From Gemmobacter aquatilis (GTDB taxonomy: Bacteria > Pseudomonadota > Alphaproteobacteria > Rhodobacterales > Rhodobacteraceae), in the NCBI RefSeq assembly GCF_900110025.1, contig NZ_FOCE01000008.1:1-64000 (forward strand): a stretch of DNA of 64,000 nt, read 5' to 3'. The notes below the pieces were generated by a model that was given only the letters and a program-made list of their open reading frames with translations, did not search any database and was not told the origin of the DNA. Shown in pieces: positions 1-9,270 of the stretch (its first letter is position 1; each line of letters starts with the position of its first letter). The translations under genes were made by a program, and so were the position numbers.

Positions 1-8
1 TGTAAAAA

Positions 9-35
9 CGCGCTGGAACTCAAAACCCCAGCGCG
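9..35 (+). other. 23S-5S spacer hairpin
   Basis: CGCGCTGG at 9-16 pairs with CCAGCGCG at 28-35, giving an 8-bp stem just before the 5S rRNA. Stems of this kind in 23S-5S spacers are usual RNase processing substrates. The 23S gene itself lies outside the window. Confidence 0.55.
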
Positions 36-47
36 GGTCTTTCCTCG

Positions 48-164
48 GTTTGGTGGTCATAGCGCAAGCAAAACACCCGATCCCTTCCCGAACTCGGCCG
101 TTAAGTGCTGCCGCGCCAATGGTACTGCGTCTCAAGACGTGGGAGAGTAGGTCACCGCCAAACC
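48..164 (+). rRNA. rrf: 5S ribosomal RNA
   Basis: This is the 5S rRNA of the large ribosomal subunit. The conserved blocks CCCGAACTCGGCCGTTAAG and TGGGAGAGTAGGTC are present, and the ends GGTTTGGTGG (from 47) and CCGCCAAACC (to 164) pair to close helix I, with one G-U pair. It sits at the end of an rRNA operon whose 16S and 23S genes lie upstream of the window and is followed 70 bp later by the initiator tRNA, the usual order in Rhodobacterales. The exact 5' end could differ by 1-2 nt. Confidence 0.95.
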
Positions 165-233
165 TAGAAAAGACCCAAACACTCTCTCTTTACGATACAC
201 CCAAACCCGATCAGCTTATCCCATCGGGACAGA

Positions 234-310
<77 letters not shown>

Positions 311-351
311 AAATTTATAACAATATATCAATGACTTAAAGTGATCCAGGG

Positions 352-371
352 CGCCCCACGGGGCGTTTTTT
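352..371 (+). terminator. rrn operon terminator
   Basis: CGCCCC at 352-357 pairs with GGGGCG at 360-365, followed by six T residues (366-371). It lies 41 bp after tRNA-fMet and would end the rRNA operon transcript. Confidence 0.88.
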
Positions 372-558
372 GCATTTACCACACAGCACAACACGTTTCT
401 TCGCGATTCCAAAGGTTTACAGCCAGTCCGATTTCTTCCGTGCATCACCCATGTGACACGGGAATGGACGGATGTCATGGGACGTTCCGTGTCCAATTGA
501 GCTTGACCAGCGGGTAAACCAGAGCCGTCATGTCCTCGAAACCAACTCGGGGACAGAC

Positions 559-775
559 ATGCCCAAAACCAATGACGCCGCGCTAGACGCCTTCATCACC
601 GCCAAGAACGAGATCGACGCAATGCTTGCGCGGCTGGTGGCGCACAGCGCCGACCACTTCGGATACAGCCCCGTGGATGTGAATTGGGGGCCATGTTGAA
701 CCGTTAGACCACTACTACGCCCGCCTACGCGACATCACTGACATGGCATTCCGCGAGTGCAAGCACCGGGAATGA
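559..775 (+). pseudogene. Frameshifted small hypothetical protein of mobile-element type
   Basis: Reading from the ATG at 559 (starts MPKTNDAALDAFITAKNEID) gives a sensible acidic helical protein up to NWG, then a stop at 697-699 inside a run of five G. Removing one G restores a frame running HVEPLDHYYARLRDITDMAF to a stop at 773-775, about 71 residues in all. Homologues with the pattern NWG.V..L.HY...L..ITD.AF are, from memory, small proteins on plasmids and integrated elements of Rhodobacterales. The function is unknown. The break may be real decay or a base-call error in the G run. The tRNA-adjacent position fits a decayed integrated element. Confidence 0.6.
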
Positions 776-881
776 GCAAATTGCTGCTGCCCTGTTTTCC
801 AACAAACAATTGCTCCATGTCAGAGCAACGACAATCCTTCACGCCGTTTCTTGACTGCGTCACTGAAAGGGCCATCCACGA

Positions 882-1235
882 CTATGGCCAGATGAGTTTA
901 AAGGTGCCTTGGGATGGATAGGCCAACCCGACGGGGATGCGCACGCTCGCCGCGATCTGCTTCTGGAACAGCGCCAAGAAACCGTAGGCGCCGGTGATGG
1001 TCCGCACCCCGCGCGCCTCAAGCTCGCGTGCGGCCTCGATGAAGGGCTCGGCCAGGCTCGGATCGCGCTGGTTCAAAAGCCGGTCGATCGAGGCGCCGCG
1101 CACCTCCTGATAGCGGACAGGGAAAGGGAAACTGGTGGCATTGCCGACATTGCCGGGCACGCAGGGGTAAGCGGCATCCAGGATCAGGATGCCGATATCC
1201 TCGCCAAACCAGGATTGCCGCTTGTCGCGGATCAT
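882..1235 (-). pseudogene. Truncated Asp/Glu racemase-family protein
   Basis: The 117-residue frame begins MIRDKRQSWFGEDIGILILD and matches the N-terminal half of the Asp/Glu/hydantoin racemase family, including GNVGNATSFPFPV and GVRTITGAYGFLALF. The expected first catalytic Cys, in a TxxCGF-like motif, is replaced by the A of GAYGF. Similarity ends near residue 102 (VRIPV, about position 930). The following 15 residues look unrelated, and the C-terminal half of a protein of about 230 residues is missing. A broken remnant is therefore the best reading. It lies in the decayed stretch behind the rrn operon. Confidence 0.6.
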
Positions 1236-1766
1236 GCCCGACCTGACGCTCTGTCTGCCCGCCGCGATGCGCTGAAACGGGACTGCAGACGACAGAGGCC
1301 CGCCCGGAAATCCAGGCCGGTTCTGTTATTGAAGGGGAACCCAGTCAGCCTGAACCGCCACTTCTCGTGAGGTCGCCGAATTTTGTAGGTCTCGCCAGCT
1401 TTTCGGTCGCCACCGACGCCGATCCCGAGGTGGTCTATCGTGAAGGGTTGGGGTGAAGGTGCTGCATCGCATGCAGCGGCGGCTCAAGCGCCATTAAGTC
1501 AAATGGCTATGCTGCCAAGCGGCGCCAGCAAACTTGGCGCATCTATCTTCTCTTTCTGAAACCATTTAGTTTCAGATGCTTGCTATAATTCCCGCATATC
1601 CGCCGGGCATCAGTGTTCAAAAGTGACGCCTCGTCGGACTGGAGAGTAGGTTCGGTGCGGTGCAGATATACAGCGCGCGCAGCCGATACGGACCTGCACT
1701 TCCGGGGGTGCAGGCTTGGCTGATGATACGCCAAGTTCGCCTGTTGGCTTTCGTGGCACCACCAGA
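1236..1766. other. Gene-free stretch downstream of the sulfatase
   Basis: No frame in this stretch shows convincing protein character on either strand. A short plus-strand frame around 1387-1456 reads like a coding remnant (SFSVATDADPEVVYREG) but has no start or family that I recognise. The stretch looks like further decayed DNA between the broken racemase and the sulfatase terminator. Confidence 0.4.
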
Positions 1767-1792
1767 CCGGGGGGCATCGGAATGCCCCCCGG
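1767..1792 (-). terminator. Terminator-like hairpin after the sulfatase
   Basis: A perfect 11-bp stem: CCGGGGGGCAT at 1767-1777 pairs with ATGCCCCCCGG at 1782-1792 around a 4-nt loop. It lies 16 bp beyond the sulfatase stop. The tract after the stem is not T-rich on the minus strand, so it may act as a 3'-end stabiliser rather than a strong intrinsic terminator. Confidence 0.6.
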
Positions 1793-1808
1793 ATTTGCGC
1801 CTGCGCGG

Positions 1809-4184
1809 TTACTGACGTGCCATCATCATGGCAATGGCATCTTCTGGCCTGATCAGGTGGTCGAGGTCTTCCGCATCCTCGGCAATCGCCAGTTGCACAC
1901 CTCTGATCTCGCCGTTGAACGCATTGTTCCTCGGGCCGTAGTCTTCCGAAACGGGCGCACCCGTATCCTTGCCCACGTCACAGCCGTCGTCGGCCGAGTA
2001 GATAATGGCCAGAGTGGCATCGACCCGGCCCTCGCCTACCTTCTCGCCGTTCTGGTACAGGGTTGCCATGCCACCTTTGCCAAGGCCGCCGCCGTCATAA
2101 GCGAACTCCATACGGACCTGATGCCGACCCGCCGGGATCGGTTTCGAGGCCTCGATATAGAACCGCTTGAGGCCGCCCCAGTTGTAGCAATACTTCAGTT
2201 TCCCGTCCTTGGCATACAAGCTCCAGCCGCCGATGTCGGCCCCCTGCGAGATGATCACACCTTCCGCACCATTCTCCGGCACATCAATCTCGGCAGTGAC
2301 CGAGTGGGACTTGTTCTTGATGTTCAGGACGGTGTTTTCCGACAGACGACCCATCCCTTTGAAGAGAACCTGCGACTTGCCCTTGATCAGAACCGGGCGC
2401 CCCGCCGTATCCGGGTTCATCTTTTCGGCCATGCGGTCGTCAATCGGCAGCACCTTGTAGCGTGTGGCCTCGATCATCCAGAGCCGCTGCAGTTCATGCA
2501 GTTTTTCCGGCATTTCCTTGGCAAGGTTGCGCGACTGGCTCCAGTCCTTGGTTGTGTCGTAAAGTTCCCAAACGTCATCATCCAGCGGGACCGGCTTGGC
2601 CTGCATCGCGGTCCATGGCGTCAGGTGCTTGGTCACCGCCGTCCAGCCCTTGTGGTAGATGCCGCGGTTGCCGAACATCTCGAAATACTGGGTCTCATGG
2701 CGTTCCGGCGCTGCGCTGTCGTCAAAGGCATACATCATGCTGGTGCCTTCGATCGGGTCTTGCGGCACACCATAGACTTCGACCGGCTCGGGCAGACCCG
2801 CGGCTTCCAGAATGGTCGGGGCCACGTCGATCACATGGCTGAACTGCGACCGGATTTCGCCCTTCGCCTTGATGCCCTTGGGCCAATGTACGATCGTGCC
2901 GTTGCGCGTGCCGCCAAAGTGCGATGCCACCTGCTTGGTCCACTGGAATGGCGTGTTCATCGCATGAGCCCAGCCAACCGCATAGTGGTTGTAGGATTCC
3001 GGCCCACCCAGATGTTCCAGCCGTTCGTTCAGGTATTCCGGCGTTTCATACGCCTGAAGACCGTTGAAATAGCTCATCTCGTTGAAGCAGCCGTTGATGC
3101 CGCCTTCGGCCGAGGCCCCGTTGTCACCGATGATGTAATAGATCAGCGTGTCTTCAAGGATGCCCAGCCGCTCCAGGTTTTCGACCAGTCGGCCAACATG
3201 GTAATCCGTGTATTCCATGAAGCCGGCATAGACTTCCATCTCGCGGCGCAGGGTCGGCTTGAATTCTTCCGGCGTCTCGTCCCAGCCCGGGATCTCCGCG
3301 TGCCGGGCGGTCAGTTCGGTATCGGCCGGAATGACCCCCAGTTTCTTCTGCCGCGCAATGGTTTCTTCGCGCAGCTTGTCCCAGCCGCCGTCGAACTTGC
3401 CCTTGTACTTGTCGGCCCATTCCTTGGGGACATGGTGAGGAGCGTGGGTGGCACCGGGCGCGAAATAGATGAAGAACGGCTTGTCGTTCGCCAGCGATTT
3501 CTGCTGGTTGACCCAGTTGATCGCCTTGTCGGTCATGTCCTCCATCAGGTGATAGCCCTCTTCGGGCGTCTTTTCAGGATCGACCGGGTTGGTGCCCTCG
3601 AACAGCGCCGGATACCACTGGTTCGCCTCCCCGCCGATGAAACCGTAGAAATATTCAAAGCCGCCGCCGCCGGTCGGCCAGGCGTCGAACGGGCCAACGG
3701 CACTCGTTTCCCAGACCGGCACTTCGTGGCACTTGCCAAACTGCGCGGTCGAATAGCCGTTCAGCTTCAGCGTGCGCGCCAACGGCGACATCGAGTTGGG
3801 CAGGATCGAGCAATAGCCGGGTGCACCCGTTGCAATTTCGGTGATGCCACCCATGCCTGCGGAATGGTGGTTGCGCCCGGTCAGCAGCGCCTGCCGCGTG
3901 GGCGAACACAGCGCCGTGGTGTGAAAGCGGTTCATCTTGAGGCCACTGGCCGCCAGTTTCTCGGCAGTCGGCGTCTGGCAGGGCCCGCCAAACGCGCTGG
4001 ACGATCCGAACCCTGCGTCATCAATCAGAATTACCAGAACGTTCGGCGCCCCCTTCGGCGGACGCAGCAATTCTATCGGGGGAAAGCTGGTGTCAGGATC
4101 CCGCGCATCATAGGTGATGTGGCGTTGACGCGCGACATTGCGCATCGGCAAGTGCGTGCGAATCTTCTTGTCCTGATCATTCAT
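1809..4184 (-). CDS. Arylsulfatase, type I sulfatase family
   Basis: Predicted to hydrolyse sulfate esters, with a 791-residue product. The motif CSPTR at residues 93-97 carries the Cys that a formylglycine-generating enzyme converts to the catalytic aldehyde. LIDDAGFG (about residue 55) holds metal-binding aspartates, and IIGDNGASAEGG supplies the downstream D-N pair. Length and the C-terminal extension resemble the roughly 790-residue arylsulfatases, like mycobacterial AtsA/AtsD, rather than short choline sulfatases. No signal peptide is visible, which suggests a cytoplasmic enzyme. I chose the ATG at 4184 because GGAG lies 7 nt upstream; an in-frame start exists at 4247. The substrate is unknown, and no formylglycine-generating enzyme or sulfate ester transporter lies nearby. 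By eye the gene is less GC-rich than its neighbours, so acquisition by transfer is possible. Confidence 0.9.
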   Translation of the reverse strand: MNDQDKKIRTHLPMRNVARQRHITYDARDPDTSFPPIELLRPPKGAPNVLVILIDDAGFGSSSAFGGPCQTPTAEKLAASGLKMNRFHTTALCSPTRQALLTGRNHHSAGMGGITEIATGAPGYCSILPNSMSPLARTLKLNGYSTAQFGKCHEVPVWETSAVGPFDAWPTGGGGFEYFYGFIGGEANQWYPALFEGTNPVDPEKTPEEGYHLMEDMTDKAINWVNQQKSLANDKPFFIYFAPGATHAPHHVPKEWADKYKGKFDGGWDKLREETIARQKKLGVIPADTELTARHAEIPGWDETPEEFKPTLRREMEVYAGFMEYTDYHVGRLVENLERLGILEDTLIYYIIGDNGASAEGGINGCFNEMSYFNGLQAYETPEYLNERLEHLGGPESYNHYAVGWAHAMNTPFQWTKQVASHFGGTRNGTIVHWPKGIKAKGEIRSQFSHVIDVAPTILEAAGLPEPVEVYGVPQDPIEGTSMMYAFDDSAAPERHETQYFEMFGNRGIYHKGWTAVTKHLTPWTAMQAKPVPLDDDVWELYDTTKDWSQSRNLAKEMPEKLHELQRLWMIEATRYKVLPIDDRMAEKMNPDTAGRPVLIKGKSQVLFKGMGRLSENTVLNIKNKSHSVTAEIDVPENGAEGVIISQGADIGGWSLYAKDGKLKYCYNWGGLKRFYIEASKPIPAGRHQVRMEFAYDGGGLGKGGMATLYQNGEKVGEGRVDATLAIIYSADDGCDVGKDTGAPVSEDYGPRNNAFNGEIRGVQLAIAEDAEDLDHLIRPEDAIAMMMARQ

Positions 4185-4288
4185 CGAAATGCTCCATGGG
4201 CTTTGATAGCCCTTAGCAGTTACGTTCTTTTGGGGGCGGTCTGGCAAGCAGACTTGCGCAAGCTACGCCAAAATGATGGGCGCCTGAT

Positions 4289-4302
4289 TTGATTTGGATC
4301 AA
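4289..4302 (-). promoter_or_regulatory. FNR/FnrL-type box upstream of the sulfatase
   Basis: TTGATTTGGATCAA is a perfect match to the FNR-type palindrome TTGAT-N4-ATCAA. Its centre lies about 111 bp upstream of the sulfatase start, in the 346-bp gap between the sulfatase and holA. No plus-strand gene begins nearby, so the sulfatase is the only candidate target. I infer oxygen-dependent regulation by an FnrL-like protein. Confidence 0.6.
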
Positions 4303-4530
4303 GGCTGCCGCTGTTTATCGTGTAGTTTCTGTGGTTTACGGTCACGTTCCCTTTGTCTGGGCCCTGTTGCCCGATAGATCCGTGCGGATTCATGCCGAGA
4401 GTCCACTGCGATAGCCGGGGGCCTGAGTCGCCTGACATCCGGCCTGCAAGACCAGAAACGGGCCGCCCCAGAAGGAAGGGCCAGCGCAGAGTCACAGCAC
4501 AGAAGGGGCTGGTGCGTGGGGTGACGGCTG

Positions 4531-5550
4531 TCAGCGTTTCATCATGGCGAGGCGGATCAGCGCGCGTTCCATCAGGGCCATGGCGGGGGCTTTGGAGGTG
4601 GAGCGCAGCGTGAGGTCGGTTTCAACCAGCAGGCTCAGCGCCTCTTCCAGCCGTTTGAGGCCCCAGCCTTCGGCCTGCCGCAGGATGCGGTCGCGGCGGG
4701 GGCCGAAGACCGGGGGGCGCATCCGTTGCACCCCGGCTGAAGGGCCGCCGGGATCGGAGGAGGCGGCGTGCAGGGTGCGGAAATGGCGCATGGCGCCAAT
4801 GCAGAGCGTGACGGGCAGCACGCCCTGACCTTCGAGTCGCCGCATCAGCGGGCCGATGGCGGCGCCGCGCCCTTCGGCCACGGCGTTGAGCACGTCATCC
4901 ACCTCGGCTTCAACCGTTGCGGGGGCGCAGGCGGCGACATCTTCGGGCGTCAGCGGCGCCGGATCGCGGTATTTGTAGAGCGCGATCTTCTCGACCGTCT
5001 GGCGGAAATCGCCGGGGTCAAGCTCGCGCGCCAGCGCCAGCAGGTCGGTCATCGCGGGGGGCGCGATCTGGGTCAGACCGGCGCGGGTGAGGGTCGCCTC
5101 GATTTCGTCGCGCGAGGGCGGATCGTCGTAAAGACCGGCAGAGCGGGCAGAGGGATGCGCGTCGAACAGTTTGACCAGCGCGGATTTGGAGGTGAGGCCT
5201 GCGGCGGTGACCACAAGCTGCGCATCGCCGGGGCGCCAGTCTTTCAGCGCGGCGGTGACGGCGGGGGCGAGGCCGTCGGTCGCCTCTTCCAGAAACACCA
5301 CGCGGGGGCCGGGGAAGAAGCCCTGCGCCTTCAGCGCATCGAGCAGCAGCGCCGGGTCTTTGCGCAGATCGGCGCCCGACATGCGGGTCAGGCGCATTTC
5401 CGCCTCGCCCTCCGGGCCGATCAGGGCGGCGATCACCTCTTGCCGCCGCAGCGCCACGCGCATCGCATCCTGCCCGTAGATCAGCAGGCCGGTGGCCTTG
5501 GGATCGGGCTTGGCGAAATAGGCCGGGGCGGCGCTGCCGGTGAGCTTCAC
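4531..5550 (-). CDS. holA: DNA polymerase III, delta subunit
   Basis: HolA opens the beta sliding clamp as part of the clamp loader. The 339-residue protein has the AAA+-related HolA layout, with early motifs GLLIYGQDAMRV and PGPRVVFLEEATDG and a helical collar domain rich in Leu and Arg ending at RLAMMKR. The start is a GTG at 5550, whose last bases overlap the lptE stop as GTGA, so the two genes are translationally coupled. The leuS-lptE-holA order is conserved in alphaproteobacteria. The gene ends the operon, and nothing follows on this strand until the sulfatase 346 bp away. Confidence 0.92.
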   Translation of the reverse strand: MKLTGSAAPAYFAKPDPKATGLLIYGQDAMRVALRRQEVIAALIGPEGEAEMRLTRMSGADLRKDPALLLDALKAQGFFPGPRVVFLEEATDGLAPAVTAALKDWRPGDAQLVVTAAGLTSKSALVKLFDAHPSARSAGLYDDPPSRDEIEATLTRAGLTQIAPPAMTDLLALARELDPGDFRQTVEKIALYKYRDPAPLTPEDVAACAPATVEAEVDDVLNAVAEGRGAAIGPLMRRLEGQGVLPVTLCIGAMRHFRTLHAASSDPGGPSAGVQRMRPPVFGPRRDRILRQAEGWGLKRLEEALSLLVETDLTLRSTSKAPAMALMERALIRLAMMKR

Positions 5551-6035
5551 AGGAAGGTACCGGACGCCGCCAGAAGCCGGGTGACGATCTGGTCCGCAAG
5601 GATGCGCATCAGGCGGTAAGAGGCGTCTTCCTCGGCTGCCAGACCCGCCACGGTAGAGCCGGTGGCCGACCAGGAGGTGAAACTTTGCGCGGTGCCGGTG
5701 AGGATGGCGGCGCCGGTCTGGTCTTTCAGCGCCCACTCCACCTGACCGGTGATGTTGTAGCGGGTGATGGCGTTTTCCGGCGTGACGCCCACGCCGATGC
5801 TTTTGGTGGTGATGGTATAGCTGAGGTCAAAGCGGGCGTCTTGCGGGCGGCCAAGGCGCTCTTCCAGCCGTTCGACCAGATCGAAGCCGTTCTTGGTATC
5901 CGGGCTGTCCACCCGGATGGCGCCTTGCAGCGTGGCGGCGGGGCCGCCCGGCGCATAGGCGGGGGTGAAGGTACAGGCCGCCAGGGGGCTGGCGGCCAGC
6001 AGGGCCAGAAAGGTGCGGCGGTCAGGCAACGACAT
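5547..6035 (-). CDS. lptE: LPS-assembly lipoprotein LptE
   Basis: LptE is an outer-membrane lipoprotein that plugs LptD and helps deliver lipopolysaccharide to the cell surface. The 162-residue product has a short leader with a lipobox LAAC (lipidated Cys at 21). DRRTFLALL in the leader resembles a twin-arginine signal, so Tat export is possible. The mature part reads as a beta-rich domain of usual LptE length. It overlaps leuS by 14 nt and holA by 4 nt. The sequence is divergent, as usual for the family, and the call leans on the lipobox, the size and the synteny. Confidence 0.85.
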   Translation of the reverse strand: MSLPDRRTFLALLAASPLAACTFTPAYAPGGPAATLQGAIRVDSPDTKNGFDLVERLEERLGRPQDARFDLSYTITTKSIGVGVTPENAITRYNITGQVEWALKDQTGAAILTGTAQSFTSWSATGSTVAGLAAEEDASYRLMRILADQIVTRLLAASGTFL

Positions 6036-8568
6036 TGATGATACGCCCCGGGACGACGATGATCTTCTTCACCGGCTGACCGGCAAGGAACCTGATGACA
6101 TCCTCGTTCGCCAGCGCGATCTTTTCAACCTCGGGGGCGGGCATATCCTTGGGCACGCAGATTTCCGCCCGCCGCTTGCCGTTGATCTGGATCGGCAGGG
6201 TGACGGTATCGTCGATCAGCAGTGCCGGATCGGCCTTTGGCCAGGGAGCTTGCGCGCAAAGGCCCGCGCCGCCCTGATACGTCCAGATCGATTCCGCGAT
6301 ATGCGGGGTCATCGGCGACATGAGCTGCGCCAGCGTGCGGATCGCCTGTTGCAGCGCGGGTTTGGAGGCATCGGCCTTGGCCAGCGTGTTGGCAAAGCTG
6401 TAGAGCGCGGCGATGGCCTTGTTGAAGGCGAAGCCGTCGATGCTTTGCGTCACCTCGTGAATGGCCTTTGCGGTGGCGCGGGCCAGATCCGCATCGCCGG
6501 GGCCGGTGTGGTCGGCGGGCAGTTCACCGATGCGGGAGCACAGGCCCCAGACGCGGCTGAGGTGCTTGAACGCGGCCTCGGCGCCCGAGGCGGTCCATTC
6601 CACGTCCCGCTCGGGCGGGCTGTCGGACATGACGAACCAGCGGGCGGTATCGGCGCCGAAAGCCGCGATGATGTTCATCGGATCGACGACATTCTTCTTG
6701 GATTTCGACATCTTGGCGGAGGGGATGATCTCTACCGCCGTACCGTCGGCCAGTTTTCCCTCGGTCACATCTTCGGGCAGGTGATAGACGGGGCGGCCAT
6801 TGGCGTCGCGCGTCATGTAGATTTCATGCGTCACCATGCCTTGGGTGAACAGGGCATTGAACGGCTCGATCGCTTTCGCGGGCAGGTGGCCGGTTTTGGC
6901 CATGGCGCGGGCGAAGAAGCGGGAATAGAGCAGGTGCAGGATCGCGTGTTCGATGCCGCCGATATATTGATCGACGTTCATCCAGTAATCGGCATCTTCG
7001 GCCACGGTCGGCGTGGTGGCGTGCGGTGCGGTGAAGCGGGCGTAATACCAGCTTGAATCCACGAAGGTATCCATCGTGTCCGTCTCGCGCCGGGCCGCAG
7101 CGCCACATTTCGGGCAGGTGCAGGTGCGCCAGGTCGGGTGACGGTCCAGCGGGTTGCCGGGGATGTCGAAGGTGACATCATCGGGAAGCTGGACGGGCAG
7201 GTTTTCCTTGGCCTCGGGCACCACGCCGCAGGTGGGGCAGTGGATCACCGGGATCGGGCAGCCCCAGTAGCGCTGACGCGAGATGCCCCAGTCGCGCAGG
7301 CGGTAATTGGTGACGCCGCGCCCGATGCCGCGCGCCTCGCACAGGGCGATGGCTTCGGCCACGGCGGCCTCGCCGGTGGTGGCGGTGCTGCCGGGCAGGG
7401 CGCGGACATAGGTCACGCGCTCTGATTTCATCGGCACGAAGGCTTCGGTCAGTTGCACATCGGCTGCATCGGGGGCGGTGAAGACAGCGTTGATGGAAAG
7501 GCCGTATTTGGTGGCAAATTCGAAGTCGCGGGCATCATGCGCCGGGCAGCCGAAGATCGCGCCGGTGCCGTAATCCATCAGGATGAAGTTGGCGATGTAG
7601 ACCGGCAGTTCCCAGGCCGGATCGAAGGGATGTTTCACCCGGATGCCGGTATCGAAGCCGCGCTTTTCGGCCTTTTCCAGCGCCTCTTCCGAGGTGCCGA
7701 TGCGGCGGCATTCGGCGACGAAGGCGGCCAGTTCGGGGTTGCTGGCTTCCAGCGCCTTGGCCAGCGGATGGTCGGGGCTGATCCCGGCGAAGCTGGCGCC
7801 CATCAGCGTGTCGGGGCGGGTGGTGTAAACCTCCAGCGCGTCGAAGCCGGCGGGGGCGCCGACGGTCTCGAAGCTGAATTGCAGCCCGCGCGACTGGCCG
7901 ATCCAGTTGGCCTGCATCAGGCGCACCTTTTCGGGCCAGTCTTTCAGCCCGTCCAGCGCCGACAGCAATTCGCCCGCATAGTCGGAAATCTTGAAGAACC
8001 ACTGGGTCAGTTCGCGCCGTTCGACCACGGCGCCAGAGCGCCAGCCCTTGCCGTCGATCACCTGTTCATTGGCCAGCACGGTCATATCGACCGGATCCCA
8101 GTTCACCACGGCATTCTTGCGGTAGACGAGCCCGGCCTCCATCATGTCGATGAACATGGCCTGCTGCTGGCCGTAATATTCCGGGTCGCAGGTGGCGAAT
8201 TCGCGGCTCCAGTCGATGCTGAGGCCCAGGGGCTTCATCTGGCCGCGCATGTCGGCGATGTTGCCATAGGTCCAGGTTTTCGGGTGGCCGCCGCGTTCCA
8301 TCGCGGCGTTTTCGGCGGGCATCCCGAAGGCATCCCAGCCCATCGGATGCAGCACGGAAAAGCCGCAGGACGCCTTGTAGCGCGCCACCACATCGCCCAT
8401 CGTGTAGTTGCGCACATGGCCCATATGGATGCGCCCCGACGGGTAGGGAAACATCTCCAGCACATAGTATTTCGGCTTGGCCGCGTCGCGCTTGGCGGTG
8501 AAGACCCCGGCCTTGTCCCAGGCCTCTTGCCATTTCGCCTCGATGACGGCGGGTTCATAGCGCGACAT
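6022..8568 (-). CDS. leuS: Leucyl-tRNA synthetase
   Basis: Charges tRNA-Leu with leucine. The 848-residue class I synthetase carries the HIGH-type motif HMGH (residues 48-51), the KMSKS loop (619-623), a CP1 editing domain with [10 protein letters not shown], and a zinc-like cluster CPTCG...CPKCG. I chose the ATG at 8568 because GAGG lies 5 nt upstream; a GTG five codons earlier is possible. It heads the leuS-lptE-holA operon. Length and motifs are complete. Confidence 0.97.
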   Translation of the reverse strand: MSRYEPAVIEAKWQEAWDKAGVFTAKRDAAKPKYYVLEMFPYPSGRIHMGHVRNYTMGDVVARYKASCGFSVLHPMGWDAFGMPAENAAMERGGHPKTWTYGNIADMRGQMKPLGLSIDWSREFATCDPEYYGQQQAMFIDMMEAGLVYRKNAVVNWDPVDMTVLANEQVIDGKGWRSGAVVERRELTQWFFKISDYAGELLSALDGLKDWPEKVRLMQANWIGQSRGLQFSFETVGAPAGFDALEVYTTRPDTLMGASFAGISPDHPLAKALEASNPELAAFVAECRRIGTSEEALEKAEKRGFDTGIRVKHPFDPAWELPVYIANFILMDYGTGAIFGCPAHDARDFEFATKYGLSINAVFTAPDAADVQLTEAFVPMKSERVTYVRALPGSTATTGEAAVAEAIALCEARGIGRGVTNYRLRDWGISRQRYWGCPIPVIHCPTCGVVPEAKENLPVQLPDDVTFDIPGNPLDRHPTWRTCTCPKCGAAARRETDTMDTFVDSSWYYARFTAPHATTPTVAEDADYWMNVDQYIGGIEHAILHLLYSRFFARAMAKTGHLPAKAIEPFNALFTQGMVTHEIYMTRDANGRPVYHLPEDVTEGKLADGTAVEIIPSAKMSKSKKNVVDPMNIIAAFGADTARWFVMSDSPPERDVEWTASGAEAAFKHLSRVWGLCSRIGELPADHTGPGDADLARATAKAIHEVTQSIDGFAFNKAIAALYSFANTLAKADASKPALQQAIRTLAQLMSPMTPHIAESIWTYQGGAGLCAQAPWPKADPALLIDDTVTLPIQINGKRRAEICVPKDMPAPEVEKIALANEDVIRFLAGQPVKKIIVVPGRIINVVA

Positions 8569-8662
8569 GCTTGCCTCATTCACAACGGATCATCCGCGCG
8601 GATTACACTGCGGCGGGGTGAAAGGCCAGTGGGTCGGCGGGGGGCGTAGGGAAAGCCATGGG

Positions 8663-8686
8663 CTTTCACCCTGGCCCAAATACTCA
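8663..8686 (-). repeat. Post-stop intergenic repeat, copy a
   Basis: On the minus strand this reads TGAGTATTTGGGCCAGGGTGAA, just after the DUF3576 gene and before leuS. It is one of four copies of a short motif in the window (others at 16659-16684, 19244-19270 and 46308-46338), all placed behind a stop codon on the same strand. By memory such motifs are common in Rhodobacteraceae genomes. The function is unknown. Confidence 0.55.
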
Positions 8687-8739
8687 TCTGCGCTGCGGGT
8701 CAGCCGGGGCGCCGCCAGGGTGGGGCGCCCGGTGCCGGG

Positions 8740-9270
8740 TCAGAGCTTGCTGTCGCGGATGCGGATTTCGCGGGCGCGGGTCAGGATGGCGTCTTCGACG
8801 GCGCGCTGGGTTTCCGGCGAGACGGCGCCGCCGCCCTTGCCTTGCAGCGACACCTTGAGCGAGCGGGCGTCGAGCGCCGGGTCGCTGACATAGATCGTCG
8901 CGCGATAGGCGCGGCCGCCGCCGGGCGGGGTGCCATAGCCGGTGACGATGACGCCGGTGAAGGGATCGACCGATTCGATGGGCAGGAAGTTCAGGATCTC
9001 CAGCGAGGCCTGCCAGAGATACTTGTTTACCGCGACGGTGGAATTGGGATCGGCGCTATTCTCGAACAGATCCCAGATGGTGGAGCGTGGCTTCTCGGTG
9101 CCATAGGCATTGGCCTGAGCGGCGCGTTGGGCATCGGCGGCCTGGCGGCTTGCCATTTCCTGTTCGGTTGTCACACCATCGGAGCCCAGCCCCGAGAAAT
9201 TGCCACAGGCCGCAAGCAACAGAGCGAGGCTGCCTGTGGAAAGGACGCGTGCGAGGCTTTTCAGGATCAT
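8740..9270 (-). CDS. DUF3576 lipoprotein
   Basis: A 176-residue envelope lipoprotein of unknown function. It has a hydrophobic leader ending in the lipobox LAAC (Cys at 22), then a Gln/Ala-rich linker and a folded domain containing NKYLWQASLEILNFLPIES and ATIYVSD, characteristic of DUF3576. The family is restricted mainly to alphaproteobacteria. It lies upstream of leuS on the same strand with a 171-bp gap holding a repeat copy, so co-transcription is possible but uncertain. The divergent porin starts 281 bp away. Confidence 0.82.
   Translation of the reverse strand: MILKSLARVLSTGSLALLLAACGNFSGLGSDGVTTEQEMASRQAADAQRAAQANAYGTEKPRSTIWDLFENSADPNSTVAVNKYLWQASLEILNFLPIESVDPFTGVIVTGYGTPPGGGRAYRATIYVSDPALDARSLKVSLQGKGGGAVSPETQRAVEDAILTRAREIRIRDSKL

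Noticed and set aside
311-1808. Complete integrated element using tRNA-fMet as attachment site
   Set aside because: No integrase and no second copy of the tRNA 3' end were found in the window; only remnants are supported.
1716-4292. An 858-codon plus-strand open frame opposite the sulfatase
   Set aside because: It mirrors the sulfatase codons, has Arg/His-rich composition without domains, and the sulfatase frame carries clear motifs.
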